7,829 nt of DNA from Chromatiales bacterium (GCA_030614035.1 JAUWKW010000056.1:1-7829); one strand, 5' to 3'; shown: positions 1 through 7,138, counted from the stretch's first letter. Notes: generated from the letters alone by a model not told the origin. A program made the numbers and translations.

Positions 1-107
1 CGCATATTCAGCTCGCCCTTGGGACCCTTAACTGTCAGGTCGCCTCCCGACTGGTTAATCTCCACGCCTTTGGGAAGTGCTACCGGTCTTTTTGCAACTC
101 TGGACAT
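1..107 (-). CDS. rplF: 50S ribosomal protein L6, N-terminal part only
   Basis: L6 is a 50S protein near the factor-binding (sarcin-ricin) region of the large subunit. Only the first 35 codons and two bases of the next are present; the rest lies beyond the window edge. The translation opens [17 protein letters not shown] and continues with the [11 protein letters not shown] segment, matching the start of the L6 family (E. coli begins MSRVAK and has the same TIKGKNGEL element). The ATG at 105-107 is the only sensible start. The Shine-Dalgarno is poor: a GGA directly abuts the ATG and nothing stronger lies upstream. It follows rpsH by 37 nt, the usual spc-cluster order, so translation may depend on coupling to rpsH. 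Confidence 0.95.
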   Translation of the reverse strand, partial: MSRVAKRPVALPKGVEINQSGGDLTVKGPKGELNM

Positions 108-129
108 TCCAACACAATCTCGATGTGGC

Positions 130-150
130 GCTTAGGCACAACCCCTAAGC
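130..150 (-). other. Small hairpin spanning the rpsH stop codon
   Basis: A perfect 7-bp stem (GCTTAGG pairing with CCTAAGC) with a 7-nt loop covers the TAG stop of rpsH and part of the rpsH-rplF spacer. There is no T-run after it, so it does not look like an intrinsic terminator. It could slow ribosomes or protect mRNA ends, but a 7-bp stem can also arise by chance; function is not shown. Confidence 0.35.
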
Positions 151-543
151 AACAAAACAGAGAACCTCCCCACCAAAACCTTTAGCACGGGCACTGCGGT
201 CGCTCATAACACCTTCCGACGTCGAAATGATTGCGACGCCCAAGCCCCCCATGACCTGCGGTAAGTCACTGTTTTGCTTGTAAATTCTTAAACCCGGCTT
301 GCTCACTTTCTCAAGCTTCTCGATCACCGGCCGGCCGTCGAAATACTTTAGTTCGACCGTCAATTCACGCTTGTTGCCCGGTAGCTCGGTCACGTTATAT
401 CCAGCGACAAAACCCTCGGCTTCCAAAACCTTCGCGATCGATTCCTTCAATTTCGACGACGGCATGCTGACGGTTTCCAAAGCAACCTTTTGGCCATTAC
501 GAATCCTGGTCAACATATCTGCTACTGGGTCTGTCATGCTCAT
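145..543 (-). CDS. rpsH: 30S ribosomal protein S8
   Basis: S8 is a primary binder of the central domain of 16S rRNA (helix 21 region) and, in E. coli, the translational repressor of the spc operon. The 132-residue product is close to the usual 130. It starts [17 protein letters not shown], has the PSSKLK segment near residue 29, and carries the conserved C-terminal RNA-binding signature STSEGVMSD at 107-115, ending GGEVLCFVA. The start at 541-543 is preceded by GAGGAA with a 7-nt spacer, better than the internal ATG two codons on. It ends in TAG. It sits 34 nt after rpsN and 37 nt before rplF, standard spc order. Confidence 0.98.
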   Translation of the reverse strand: MSMTDPVADMLTRIRNGQKVALETVSMPSSKLKESIAKVLEAEGFVAGYNVTELPGNKRELTVELKYFDGRPVIEKLEKVSKPGLRIYKQNSDLPQVMGGLGVAIISTSEGVMSDRSARAKGFGGEVLCFVA

Positions 544-577
544 CTTCGTATTCCTCAGCTCAGTGTGCTGACTCTAG

Positions 578-883
578 CTACCAACTGGCCTTACGTAGAC
601 CAGGAATATTGCCGCTCATAGTTTCCTCACGTAGCTTGTTCCGACCCAGTCCAAATTTCCGATAAAAACCGTTTGGTCGACCAGTGATGGCGCAGCGGTG
701 ACGCAATCTGACCGGGCTCGAGTTACGCGGCAGCGTTTGCAAACGCTCCATGGCGTTGCGACGCTCCTCATCACTGCTTTTCTGATCCGCAATCACTTTT
801 TTCAGTGCGGCGCGTTTACCCGCATATCGCTGGACCGTTTTAAGACGCTTGCGATCTCGCGCCACCATTGATTTCTTTGCCAT
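578..883 (-). CDS. rpsN: 30S ribosomal protein S14, zinc-free (C-) type
   Basis: S14 belongs to the head of the 30S subunit and helps late assembly near S3, S10 and S19. The product is 101 residues, identical in length to the E. coli protein, opening [13 protein letters not shown] and ending [11 protein letters not shown]. The core [26 protein letters not shown] is present. Only one cysteine remains where zinc-type S14 would have CxxC pairs, so this is the long C- form that needs no zinc. The Shine-Dalgarno is weak (GGGT about ten bases before the ATG at 881-883). It follows rplE by 17 nt and ends in TAG. Confidence 0.98.
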   Translation of the reverse strand: MAKKSMVARDRKRLKTVQRYAGKRAALKKVIADQKSSDEERRNAMERLQTLPRNSSPVRLRHRCAITGRPNGFYRKFGLGRNKLREETMSGNIPGLRKASW

Positions 884-900
884 TGATTGACTACCCAGTT

Positions 901-1443
901 TTACTGCTTCTTGAATGGAAACTTAAACGCTTCCAGCAACGCGAGACCCTGCTCACTGTTTCGCGCCGTGGTTGTAATCGTGATGTCCATCCCGCGAATC
1001 GATTCGACGTGATCGTAATCAACTTCGGGAAATACGATCTGTTCCTGTATCCCCATGCTGAAATTGCCACTCTCGTCAAACGACTTGGGGTTCAGCCCGC
1101 GAAAGTCACGAATTCGGGGAATCGCCACATTAATAAGCCGATCCAGAAACTCGTACATCCGACCCCGCCGCAGCGTCACCTTGCAGCCGATCGGCCAGCC
1201 CTCACGGACCTTAAATGTGGCAACCGATTTACGCGCGCGGGTCATGACGGCCTTTTGCCCGGCAATTAGTGTCATGTCCTCCATCGCCTTGTCCACGAGT
1301 TTGCGGTCATCCAGCGCTGCGCCTACGCCCATATTCAGCGTTATTTTGCTGACGCGTGGAACCTGCATCACGTTGTCCAGGCCGAGGTCCTCCTTTAGCT
1401 GAGGGATCACTTTCGACCGGTAAAAATCCTGTAATCTGGCCAT
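901..1443 (-). CDS. rplE: 50S ribosomal protein L5
   Basis: L5 binds 5S rRNA in the central protuberance and contacts the P-site tRNA and S13 across the subunit interface. The product is 180 residues (E. coli 179). Recognisable blocks are [17 protein letters not shown] (about 25-41), [23 protein letters not shown] (two halves, about 70-92), PRIRDFRGL (about 109-117), [15 protein letters not shown] (about 126-140) and the C-terminal MDITITTTA followed by LLEAFKFPF. The ATG at 1441-1443 has AGGAA six bases upstream. A small hairpin lies just before that Shine-Dalgarno. It follows rplX by 24 nt. In E. coli the S8 repressor site lies at this junction; whether it is kept here cannot be told by eye. 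Confidence 0.98.
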   Translation of the reverse strand: MARLQDFYRSKVIPQLKEDLGLDNVMQVPRVSKITLNMGVGAALDDRKLVDKAMEDMTLIAGQKAVMTRARKSVATFKVREGWPIGCKVTLRRGRMYEFLDRLINVAIPRIRDFRGLNPKSFDESGNFSMGIQEQIVFPEVDYDHVESIRGMDITITTTARNSEQGLALLEAFKFPFKKQ

Positions 1444-1454
1444 AAAGAATTCCT

Positions 1455-1467
1455 GCGCTCAAAGCGC
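1455..1467 (-). other. Minihairpin abutting the rplE Shine-Dalgarno
   Basis: In the rplX-rplE spacer the transcribed strand reads GCGCT-TTG-AGCGC, a 5-bp GC-rich stem with a 3-nt loop, placed directly between the rplX TAG stop and the AGGAA of rplE. It is at the junction where S8 feedback acts in E. coli, but it is too short for me to match it to the S8-binding helix. Confidence 0.35.
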
Positions 1468-1785
1468 CTAGATGTCTACGACCTCGTTGTTCGATTTAAA
1501 AAACCGTACCCGGCGCCCGTCTTCCAGTGTCTTAATTCCGACCCGGTCACCCTTGTTGGTGATAGGGTTGAATAGCATGACGTTCGATGGGTCCAATGGC
1601 ATTTCCTTTTCGATAATGCCGCCCTGAATTCCCGCATTCGGATTTGGTTTCTGGTGCTTCCGAACAACATTGACGTTCTCGATCAGCATTTTCCCGTTCT
1701 CGAGCACACGCAGCACCGTACCCCGGCGACCCTTGTCCTTGCCGGCGATCACAATGATCTCGTCGCCTTTCTTGATTCTGTTCAT
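1468..1785 (-). CDS. rplX: 50S ribosomal protein L24
   Basis: L24 is an assembly-initiator protein of the 50S subunit, binding the 5' domain of 23S rRNA near the tunnel exit. From the ATG at 1783-1785 the product is 105 residues (E. coli 104). It begins [19 protein letters not shown], a KOW-type motif, followed by the VRKHQKPNP segment, [20 protein letters not shown] and RVRFFKSN near the end. A GTG 15 bases further upstream (1798-1800) is in frame and would add MHLST; I chose the ATG because it matches the family N-terminus. Neither start has a clear Shine-Dalgarno (the GTG has a GGCGG directly against it), so the start is less sure than the gene. It ends in TAG. Confidence 0.95.
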   Translation of the reverse strand: MNRIKKGDEIIVIAGKDKGRRGTVLRVLENGKMLIENVNVVRKHQKPNPNAGIQGGIIEKEMPLDPSNVMLFNPITNKGDRVGIKTLEDGRRVRFFKSNNEVVDI

Positions 1786-1820
1786 CGTCGATAGGTGCAC
1801 CCGCCGCAGTTAGCTTTGCC

Positions 1821-2189
1821 CTACAGCACCTCCGGCGCCAGGGAGATAATCTTCATAAACTTTCCGGTTCTGAGTTCGCGGGTAACCGGCCCAAAAATTC
1901 GTGTTCCAATCGGCTCCAGTCGATTTGTCAGTAGCACGGCTGCGTTTCCATCGAACCGGATTAGCGATCCGTCCCGGCGACGGACCCCCTTTTTCGTCCG
2001 CACCACAACCGCTTGATAAATCTCACCTTTTTTTACCCGCCCGCGTGGAATCGCATCCTTCACGCTGACCTTGATGATGTCACCCACACCCGCATATCGG
2101 CGTTTTGAACCCCCCAAGACCTTTATGCACATGAGGCTTCGTGCCCCGCTGTTATCCGCTGCGCTGAGCGTTGTCTGCATTTGAATCAT
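1821..2189 (-). CDS. rplN: 50S ribosomal protein L14
   Basis: L14 sits at the subunit interface and contacts 16S helix 14 and L19. The product is 122 residues, one fewer than E. coli, the gap falling near residue 96 where E. coli has an extra residue before QPIGTRIFG. It opens [16 protein letters not shown] and contains [17 protein letters not shown], the basic [25 protein letters not shown] and the conserved tail [20 protein letters not shown] split over about 103-122. The ATG at 2187-2189 has only a weak GGTG upstream. In E. coli this gene opens the spc operon; here it follows rpsQ after 36 nt with no clear promoter or terminator between, so co-transcription with the S10 cluster is likely. 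Confidence 0.98.
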   Translation of the reverse strand: MIQMQTTLSAADNSGARSLMCIKVLGGSKRRYAGVGDIIKVSVKDAIPRGRVKKGEIYQAVVVRTKKGVRRRDGSLIRFDGNAAVLLTNRLEPIGTRIFGPVTRELRTGKFMKIISLAPEVL

Positions 2190-2225
2190 GATTACACCGG
2201 CTAGCCTACGCAGCTAACATTCCAT

Positions 2226-2504
2226 TCACGCGTCAGCGTGTTCAACTATTTCCACCAGCTTCCAGGACTTGTGCTTGGACAACGGACGACACTCCGCTAT
2301 CGCAACAAAATCGCCCACACTGCACGAGTTGTCTTGATCATGAGCGAGAACCTTGGTCCTGCGCCGAATATATTTCCCGTAAACGGGGTGCTTGATTAAG
2401 CGCTCAATGGTCACCGCTATTGTTTTGTCCATCTTGTTGCTGGTCACGCGCCCAGTCACAGTGCGCCGACTCGCTTTCCCGGACTTCTCGTTTTCGCCTG
2501 TCAT
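2226..2504 (-). CDS. rpsQ: 30S ribosomal protein S17
   Basis: S17 is a primary 16S rRNA binder (5' domain) of the OB-fold type. The product is 92 residues against 84 in E. coli, the excess being a hydrophilic N-terminal extension ([14 protein letters not shown]). The core [48 protein letters not shown] and LVEIVE are all in place. The start ATG at 2502-2504 overlaps the TGA stop of rpmC by four bases (ATGA), with AGAGG seven bases upstream inside rpmC, so the two are translationally coupled. The extension is supported by that Shine-Dalgarno and overlap. It ends in TGA. Confidence 0.97.
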   Translation of the reverse strand: MTGENEKSGKASRRTVTGRVTSNKMDKTIAVTIERLIKHPVYGKYIRRRTKVLAHDQDNSCSVGDFVAIAECRPLSKHKSWKLVEIVEHADA

Positions 2505-2716
2505 GAGGTGGCCTCTTTCTTCTGCGCTTCAATCTCGAGCGCCCGCAGCACGGTCTTGATCCGTGCTATATCCCGCCTGACGTTCCTGTATTGGTCGGCA
2601 CGAGCCAATTGCCCGATCGACTGCTGCATGCGCAGGTTGAACTGCTCCTTTCGCAATACAAGTAGCTCGCTGAACAACTCGTCTCTCGATTTTGTTCTAA
2701 GTTCTGCTGCTTTCAT
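2501..2716 (-). CDS. rpmC: 50S ribosomal protein L29
   Basis: L29 lies at the peptide tunnel exit beside L23, near where trigger factor and the signal recognition particle dock. The product is 71 residues, somewhat longer than the 63 of E. coli because of a C-terminal tail (about 64-71, QKKEATS). It shows the expected two-helix protein: [37 protein letters not shown] and the [18 protein letters not shown] helix. The ATG at 2714-2716 has AGGAA five bases upstream, and that element runs into the rplP TAG stop (TAGGAA), which suggests coupling. Its own stop overlaps the rpsQ start. Confidence 0.97.
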   Translation of the reverse strand: MKAAELRTKSRDELFSELLVLRKEQFNLRMQQSIGQLARADQYRNVRRDIARIKTVLRALEIEAQKKEATS

Positions 2717-2724
2717 CAGAATTC

Positions 2725-3129
2725 CTAGCGGGAGACGAAAGCCGTTTGTATCGGCAACTTGGCTGCTGCGAGCGTAAAGGCTTCCCGTGCAACATCCTCG
2801 CTCACCCCCTCCATTTCATAGAGAACTCGTCCGGGCTGAACCTGAGCGACCCAATATTCAACGTTGCCTTTGCCCTTGCCTTGTCTTACTTCCAACGGTT
2901 TCTTGGTAATCGGCTTGTCTGGAAATATGCGAATCCAGATCTTGCCACCGCGCTTGATATGACGTGTCATGGCTCGCCGGGCCGCTTCAATCTGACGAGC
3001 CGTGATGCGACCCCGGCCCAGTGCCTTTAAGCCGAACTCGCCAAACGCCACTGTGCTGCCTCGCTGAGACAAACCACGATTACGGCCTTTCTGCTGTTTC
3101 CTGAATTTTGTTCGCTTTGGCTGCAGCAT
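2725..3129 (-). CDS. rplP: 50S ribosomal protein L16
   Basis: L16 is a late-assembling protein that shapes the A-site tRNA elbow region of the 50S subunit. The product is 134 residues (E. coli 136). It opens [19 protein letters not shown], carries [20 protein letters not shown] (about 44-63), [18 protein letters not shown], and [12 protein letters not shown], and ends [14 protein letters not shown]. Arg82 in LEVRQGKGK corresponds to the E. coli arginine 81 that the L16 arginine hydroxylase modifies; the residue and its surroundings are kept, so such modification is possible but not shown. The start at 3127-3129 has AAGGAA eight bases upstream, merged with the rpsC TAA stop. Confidence 0.98.
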   Translation of the reverse strand: MLQPKRTKFRKQQKGRNRGLSQRGSTVAFGEFGLKALGRGRITARQIEAARRAMTRHIKRGGKIWIRIFPDKPITKKPLEVRQGKGKGNVEYWVAQVQPGRVLYEMEGVSEDVAREAFTLAAAKLPIQTAFVSR

Positions 3130-3141
3130 GATCTCAATTCC

Positions 3142-3825
3142 TTACCGTGCTGCCTTCTCGGGAACGTCCGCTGCGGCGTCCTGTGGACTGTCGAACACTT
3201 CGCCCTTGAAAATCCAGACTTTGATGCCGATGACACCGTAGGTCGTCATTGCTTCAGCGAGGCCATAGTCAATATCCGCCCTCAGGGTATGCAAAGGCAC
3301 CCGGCCTTCTCTGTACCATTCGGAGCGCGCGATTTCAGCGCCATTCAGACGACCCGCAACTTTTACCTTGACGCCCTCGGCGCCCAGTCGCATGGTGTTG
3401 GTTACCGCCCGCTTCATAGCCCTACGAAACATCACCCGACGCTCCAGTTGCTGAGCAATGCCGTCGGCAACCAATTGGGCATCCAGTTCTGGCTTGCGTA
3501 TTTCGGCAATGTTGATGCGCACGTCTTTCAGGTCCATGTCGAGCATCCTGGCAACCTGTACCCGCAATTTCTCGATATCTTCGCCCTTCTTGCCGATGAC
3601 AATGCCCGGCCGTGCCGTGTGAATCGTGATTTGGACCCTCTTGGCCGGGCGCTCGATCTGGATGCGGCTGACCGAAGCGTCCTTTAATTTCTCTTTCAGA
3701 AGTTGCCGGATCTTGAAGTCGCTATGCACCAATGCCGGGAATTCCCGACTGTCCGCATACCATTTGGAATCCCAATCTTTGGTGATGCCAAGGCGGATGC
3801 CGATAGGATGTACTTTCTGACCCAT
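3142..3825 (-). CDS. rpsC: 30S ribosomal protein S3
   Basis: S3 forms part of the mRNA entry channel and, with S4 and S5, the ribosomal helicase site. The product is 227 residues (E. coli 233). The N-terminus [20 protein letters not shown] is typical; the type II KH domain has its GxxG loop as GKKG at 78-81 within [11 protein letters not shown]; the C-terminal S3 domain has [20 protein letters not shown] and DIDYGLAEA followed by [15 protein letters not shown]. The last fifteen residues are a loose Ala/Asp-rich tail, as is common in this family. The ATG at 3823-3825 has TAGGAA six bases upstream, whose TAG is the rplV stop. It ends in TAA. Confidence 0.98.
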   Translation of the reverse strand: MGQKVHPIGIRLGITKDWDSKWYADSREFPALVHSDFKIRQLLKEKLKDASVSRIQIERPAKRVQITIHTARPGIVIGKKGEDIEKLRVQVARMLDMDLKDVRINIAEIRKPELDAQLVADGIAQQLERRVMFRRAMKRAVTNTMRLGAEGVKVKVAGRLNGAEIARSEWYREGRVPLHTLRADIDYGLAEAMTTYGVIGIKVWIFKGEVFDSPQDAAADVPEKAAR

Positions 3826-3834
3826 GCCCAGTTC

Positions 3835-4167
3835 CTACTCGTCTGCAACCTGCACCGTGATATGGCTGTTGCGCTTGATGATCCTGGTCCCGCGCCCTTT
3901 TGCCCGGGCCCTGTAGCGGCGCATTCCCGGACCTTCGTTGATCTGAATGTTCGCTACTTTCAGTTCATCAATGTCCGCACCGTGATTGTGTTCCGCATTA
4001 GCAATAGCGGACAGCAAAACCTTCTTGAGCATCTGCGCGCCCTTCTTCGGCATAAATGTCAGCACATGCAACGCATGCTCGACGGACTGACCCCGCACAG
4101 CATCCGCTACCAACCGAATTTTCTGTGCAGAAATTTTTGCGTATCTCAATGTTGCCGAAACCCGCAT
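3835..4167 (-). CDS. rplV: 50S ribosomal protein L22
   Basis: L22 binds all 23S rRNA domains and sends a long beta-hairpin into the nascent-peptide tunnel, where it forms the constriction with L4. The product is 110 residues, the same as E. coli. It starts [22 protein letters not shown] in two recognisable parts and has the hairpin region around 78-99 ([16 protein letters not shown] and then GTRIIKR), where macrolide-resistance changes are known in other bacteria; no obvious deletion is seen. The ATG at 4165-4167 has AAGGA six bases upstream, which shares an A with the TGA stop of rpsS (TGAAGGA). It ends in TAG. Confidence 0.98.
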   Translation of the reverse strand: MRVSATLRYAKISAQKIRLVADAVRGQSVEHALHVLTFMPKKGAQMLKKVLLSAIANAEHNHGADIDELKVANIQINEGPGMRRYRARAKGRGTRIIKRNSHITVQVADE

Positions 4168-4177
4168 CGCTGATCCT

Positions 4178-4453
4178 TCAGGCCTTGGTTCTGCGATCGC
4201 CCGAGTGACCTCTGAAGGTTCTCGTCATTGCAAATTCACCCAGCTTGTGTCCAACCATATTTTCCGAAATCAACACCGGCACGTGGTCCCGACCATTGTG
4301 CACAGCGATCGTCAATCCAATCATGTCGGGCACAATCATCGAACGCCGCGACCACGTTTTAATTGGCCGCCGGCTCTTGGTGCTCACCGCCTCCCTGACT
4401 TTCTTAGCCAGGTGTGCGTCGACAAACGGACCTTTTTTTACGGATCGCGGCAC
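4178..4453 (-). CDS. rpsS: 30S ribosomal protein S19
   Basis: S19 sits in the head of the 30S subunit with S13, near the A-site tRNA and the B1 bridge. The product is 91 residues (E. coli 92): [19 protein letters not shown], then [27 protein letters not shown], and [20 protein letters not shown]. The start codon is GTG at 4451-4453; an in-frame TAG lies shortly upstream with no ATG in between, and a strong AAGAGG sits six bases before the GTG, so the start is firm. It lies 33 nt after rplB and 10 nt before rplV, and ends in TGA. Confidence 0.98.
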   Translation of the reverse strand: MPRSVKKGPFVDAHLAKKVREAVSTKSRRPIKTWSRRSMIVPDMIGLTIAVHNGRDHVPVLISENMVGHKLGEFAMTRTFRGHSGDRRTKA

Positions 4454-4459
4454 GTTGAA

Positions 4460-4465
4460 CCTCTT
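4460..4465 (-). promoter_or_regulatory. Shine-Dalgarno deciding the rpsS GTG start
   Basis: The transcribed strand reads AAGAGG followed by a 6-nt spacer and GTG. It is one of the best Shine-Dalgarno matches in the window and supports initiation at the non-ATG codon. Confidence 0.8.
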
Positions 4466-4486
4466 TAACTATTAACCCCGGATCGC

Positions 4487-5320
4487 CTACTTCTTCTTGC
4501 GACGGCGCTTGCGCGCGATCATCCCATCGGTACGCTTGTTATTTCGAGTCTTGTAACCCTTGGTCGGCACACCCCAGGGTGATACCGGATGCCGACCGCC
4601 GGAAGTGCGTCCTTCCCCACCACCGTGTGGATGATCTATCGGATTCATTGCCACGCCGCGTACGGTGGGTCGTACCCCTCGCCAACGATTTGCGCCAGCT
4701 TTACCCAGCTTGCGCAAATTGTGCTCCCCATGCCCTACTTCGCCGATCGTTGCGCGACAATCCACATGAATTTTTCGCATCTCACCGGAACGCATACGCA
4801 ATGTTGCATACGCACCTTCCCGGGCAGCGAGCTGGGCGGTTCCGCCTGCAGCGCGAACCAGTTGCGCACCTTTCCCTGGCTTCAATTCAATGCAGTGCAC
4901 CAAGGTCCCAACCGGGATATTTCTAAGTGGCAGGGTGTTGCCTGTCTGTATAGGCGCATCTTTTCCCGACAGCACGGTGTCTTCCGGACGGAGGCCTTTG
5001 GGCGCGAGAATGTAGCGACGCTCACCGTCCGCATACAAAACCAGCGCAAGATGTGCGCTGCGATTTGGATCATATTCAATACGTTCCACGCGACCGGTAA
5101 TCCCGTCCTTACTTCGCTTGAAATCGACTTGCCGATAGCGTCTTTTATGCCCGCCACCACGATGGCGCGTTGTGACTCGACCCTGGTTATTGCGGCCGCC
5201 ACTCTTGGAAAGTTTCGTCACTAATGACGAATGCGGGTCACCCTTGTGTAAATGCGGCGTTTTCACCTTGACCGTGAATCGACGGCCGGGAGATATCGGT
5301 TTAACTTTCTGCAATGGCAT
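4487..5320 (-). CDS. rplB: 50S ribosomal protein L2
   Basis: L2 is the largest 50S core protein, needed for subunit association and peptidyl-transferase assembly. From the ATG at 5318-5320 the product is 277 residues (E. coli 273), opening [19 protein letters not shown] in register with the family. Conserved parts include [59 protein letters not shown] and the hallmark [15 protein letters not shown] (about 224-238), with His230 matching the essential E. coli histidine 229. The lysine/arginine-rich end (ARKRRRKKK) is slightly longer than usual. An in-frame TTG at 5327-5329 would add three residues, but the ATG matches the family better; a modest GGGA lies upstream. It follows rplW by 21 nt and ends in TAG. 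Confidence 0.98.
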   Translation of the reverse strand: MPLQKVKPISPGRRFTVKVKTPHLHKGDPHSSLVTKLSKSGGRNNQGRVTTRHRGGGHKRRYRQVDFKRSKDGITGRVERIEYDPNRSAHLALVLYADGERRYILAPKGLRPEDTVLSGKDAPIQTGNTLPLRNIPVGTLVHCIELKPGKGAQLVRAAGGTAQLAAREGAYATLRMRSGEMRKIHVDCRATIGEVGHGEHNLRKLGKAGANRWRGVRPTVRGVAMNPIDHPHGGGEGRTSGGRHPVSPWGVPTKGYKTRNNKRTDGMIARKRRRKKK

Positions 5321-5341
5321 GTCTGTCAATCCCGATCCAGA

Positions 5342-5650
5342 TTACTCTGGGCCCATGAAGTCAATATCGTCGCCTTCGGCAAGCGTAATGTACGCTTTCT
5401 TCCAGTCTTTGCGTCGGCCATACTCTTGGCCGAATTTTTTAATCTTGCCGCGGCAATTAACCACTCGCACCTGCTCGACCGTGACATCGAACAGCAGTTC
5501 CACGGCTCGCCGAATGTCGGTTTTGTTCGAGTCACGGCGAACCCGAAACACGACCTGATTGTGCTTGTCCGCCAGGGCCGTTGTCTTTTCTGAAACGTGC
5601 GGACCCAACACCACAGTCATCAGCCGTTCCTGGTCCAACGCATTACTCAT
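5342..5650 (-). CDS. rplW: 50S ribosomal protein L23
   Basis: L23 lines the peptide exit and is the docking site for trigger factor and the signal recognition particle. The product is 102 residues (E. coli 100). It has the conserved [19 protein letters not shown] segment near the N-terminus, [20 protein letters not shown] in the middle, and the C-terminal [19 protein letters not shown]. The ATG at 5648-5650 overlaps the TGA stop of rplD by four bases (ATGA). A near-consensus GGAGGA lies nine bases upstream inside rplD, so coupled translation is likely. It ends in TAA. Confidence 0.98.
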   Translation of the reverse strand: MSNALDQERLMTVVLGPHVSEKTTALADKHNQVVFRVRRDSNKTDIRRAVELLFDVTVEQVRVVNCRGKIKKFGQEYGRRKDWKKAYITLAEGDDIDFMGPE

Positions 5651-6261
5651 GCGAAATGCTCCTCCAGGCCCTTGATGGCATCCGTCGTTGCCAGCACCTT
5701 GTCATACCGAATCAGGCTTACAGGGTTGACCTCACGAAGATCGAGCACATCTACCCATGGCAGATTCCTGGCGGCCAAACAAACTTTGGTCTTATAGCTA
5801 TCCAGGATAATCAGCACGTTCTGCTCCAGACCCAGATCGTTAAAGACGCCGAGCAACTCTTTGGTTTTCGGCGTCTCAAGTTTCAGTTTCTTTACGATGA
5901 CCAATCGATCCTGTCTTACCAGTTCAGACAGCACCGATCGCATTGCGGCGCGGTACATCTTTCGGTTGACCTTTTGCGAGTAATCGCGAGGCTTGGCAGC
6001 AAACGTTCTGCCGCCACCAACCCAGATCGGGCTTCGGATCGTCCCGGCCCTCGCCCGGCCCGTGCCTTTCTGCCGCCATGGTTTGGCACCACCGCCGCGG
6101 GCAGACGAACGATTCTTCTGAGCCTTCGTCCCACGCCGGGCTTTGGCGAGAAATGCCGTCACTACCTGATGCACCAGTGCTTCGTTGAAGCCAGCACCGA
6201 AAGCCGCGTCTGCGACCTCCAGGCTGCCACCGCCACCAGCGCTGTGGATACTCAACTTCAT
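5647..6261 (-). CDS. rplD: 50S ribosomal protein L4
   Basis: L4 is an early 50S assembly protein whose extended loop forms the tunnel constriction with L22. In E. coli it also represses its own S10 operon by attenuation and translational block at the leader. The product is 204 residues (E. coli 201). The N-terminus carries a short glycine run (AGGGGSLEV), then [10 protein letters not shown], the basic tunnel loop about 43-90 ([35 protein letters not shown]), [20 protein letters not shown], and the [13 protein letters not shown] and [11 protein letters not shown] segments. The ATG at 6259-6261 overlaps the rplC TGA stop by four bases, with AGGA six bases upstream. It ends in TGA. Confidence 0.98.
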   Translation of the reverse strand: MKLSIHSAGGGGSLEVADAAFGAGFNEALVHQVVTAFLAKARRGTKAQKNRSSARGGGAKPWRQKGTGRARAGTIRSPIWVGGGRTFAAKPRDYSQKVNRKMYRAAMRSVLSELVRQDRLVIVKKLKLETPKTKELLGVFNDLGLEQNVLIILDSYKTKVCLAARNLPWVDVLDLREVNPVSLIRYDKVLATTDAIKGLEEHFA

Positions 6262-6917
6262 CCCGCATCCTGCGCCTGATGGCTACCGGCCTTGACCGCC
6301 GGGCTGACAATCAAACGTCCGCCCTTGTGCCCCGGCACGGAACCCTTGACAAGAATAAGGTTGCGCTTTGCATCAACCCGAACGACTTCAAGGTTCTGCG
6401 CTGTTCGCCTGACATTGCCTAGATGCCCCGACATTTTCTTGCCCTTGAACACCCGGCCAGGTGTCTGGTTCTGACCGATGGACCCGGGAGCTCTGTGCGC
6501 CAGCGAATTCCCGTGTGTCGCATCCTGCATTGAAAAATGGTGCCGCTTTATGACTCCGGCATAGCCTTTGCCGATACTGGTCCCGACCACGTCAACGAAC
6601 TGGCCAGCCTCGAAGCGCTCGACGGTAAGCTCAGCGCCCACCGGGAACTCAGCGGCAGCCTCTGCATCGACACGGAACTCCCACAGGCCCTCGCCTAATT
6701 CGGCGCCGGCGAACTGGCCAGCCAGAGGTTTAGACACCCGCGATGGCTTGACCTTACCGGTCGTGACCTGCAGCGCGGAGTATCCGTCCTGATCCCCGGT
6801 CCTGAGCCGGGCAACCCGATTGGGCAGGGCTTCGATGACGGTCACGGGAACGGAACCGCCATCTTCGGTAAATATGCGGGTCATGCCGCATTTGCGCCCT
6901 ACGAGACCGATGGCCAT
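6258..6917 (-). CDS. rplC: 50S ribosomal protein L3
   Basis: L3 is one of the two initiators of 50S assembly, with an extension reaching toward the peptidyl-transferase centre. The product is 219 residues (E. coli 209), the excess being in the middle and in a short C-terminal tail (GSHQAQDAG). It begins [20 protein letters not shown] and has the signature [20 protein letters not shown] followed by [12 protein letters not shown]. Gln151 in this stretch matches E. coli Gln150, the target of the PrmB methyltransferase. The ATG at 6915-6917 has a poor Shine-Dalgarno: AGGGG is 12 bases away and GGAC touches the start. It is preceded by an unusually long 240-nt spacer with a predicted promoter and a terminator-like hairpin, so it is probably first in its own transcript. 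Confidence 0.98.
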   Translation of the reverse strand: MAIGLVGRKCGMTRIFTEDGGSVPVTVIEALPNRVARLRTGDQDGYSALQVTTGKVKPSRVSKPLAGQFAGAELGEGLWEFRVDAEAAAEFPVGAELTVERFEAGQFVDVVGTSIGKGYAGVIKRHHFSMQDATHGNSLAHRAPGSIGQNQTPGRVFKGKKMSGHLGNVRRTAQNLEVVRVDAKRNLILVKGSVPGHKGGRLIVSPAVKAGSHQAQDAG

Positions 6918-6972
6918 GTCCGCGTCGTACCCCTGTCAAAGCTGTCTGGTTGATGGGTAGTTCTTCAAGTAC

Positions 6973-7038
6973 AAAAAGGGTCAGCCTTCGGCTCTGAGCA
7001 AAAATGGGTATTCGAAACTCAGAATCGAAGCCTGACCC
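6973..7038 (-). terminator. Long imperfect hairpin plus T-run: intrinsic terminator, attenuator or REP-like palindrome
   Basis: On the transcribed strand two 21-nt arms (7018-7038 and 6978-6998) pair over 18 Watson-Crick pairs and one G-U, with one G-G and one A-C mismatch, around a 19-nt loop. The outer arms are GGGTCAG and CTGACCC, and the second is followed at once by TTTTTG (T-run 6973-6977), which fits a rho-independent terminator or attenuator. The GGGTCAG/CTGACCC ends also resemble palindromes spread by REP-associated (RAYT) transposases in gammaproteobacteria, so it may be a mobile repeat that landed here. Placed inside a ribosomal operon, full termination would be harmful, so partial or regulated termination is more plausible. 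Confidence 0.55.
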
Positions 7039-7095
7039 GGTGGATCCTCTATCTGCCCGGTGGACTTCTTTTACGGTCCCCTCTGGCACCATGAA

Positions 7096-7123
7096 GCCCG
7101 ACGCAGGGCAACCTGCATCGGGC
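7096..7123 (-). other. 12-bp hairpin at the start of the rplC leader
   Basis: The arms GCCCGATGCAGG and CCTGCGTCGGGC pair over 12 positions (one G-U) around a TTGC loop. It lies 34 nt after the rpsJ stop and just downstream of the predicted start of transcription. Only TTCAT follows it, so it is a weak terminator candidate for tuf-rpsJ transcripts; it might equally protect the 5' end of the rplC mRNA or be part of a leader regulatory fold. Confidence 0.6.
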
Positions 7124-7138
7124 CGCGAGTAGCCAGCA

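Larger units (their letters stand above)
6918..7131 (-). promoter_or_regulatory. Predicted 5' leader of the rplC transcript
   Basis: If transcription starts about seven bases after the -10 box at 7139-7144, the leader to the rplC ATG is roughly 215 nt. It contains a 12-bp hairpin near its 5' end and a long imperfect hairpin with a T-run ending about 55 nt before rplC. By remembered comparison, the E. coli S10 leader (about 170 nt, before rpsJ) also has a terminator-like hairpin shortly before the first gene, used by L4 for attenuation. The similarity here is of layout only; I could not match the L4-binding elements. No credible protein is encoded in the spacer. Confidence 0.45.

Noticed and set aside
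1786..1800. GTG start giving L24 five extra residues
   Set aside because: The family N-terminus matches the ATG at 1783-1785; the GTG has only a GGCGG directly against it, too close for a good ribosome-binding site. Left as the alternative.
5321..5329. In-frame TTG start giving L2 three extra residues
   Set aside because: The ATG at 5318-5320 aligns exactly with the E. coli L2 N-terminus, and no better Shine-Dalgarno supports the TTG.
5581..6279. 232-codon plus-strand open frame opposite rplD and rplW
   Set aside because: It is the antisense shadow of two certain ribosomal genes; length is explained by their codon bias and no known protein family is recognisable.
6934..6939. TTGACA on the minus strand just before rplC, as a -35 box
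   Set aside because: The -10 position at a 16-18 nt spacing falls in the rplC start region with no TATAAT-like hexamer, and a transcript starting there would lack the rplC ribosome-binding site.
6754..7092. 112-codon minus-strand open frame covering the rpsJ-rplC spacer and the start of rplC
   Set aside because: It runs out of frame through 5' rplC, has no family resemblance, is Arg-rich at its end as expected for a shifted frame, and part of it is the palindromic hairpin.
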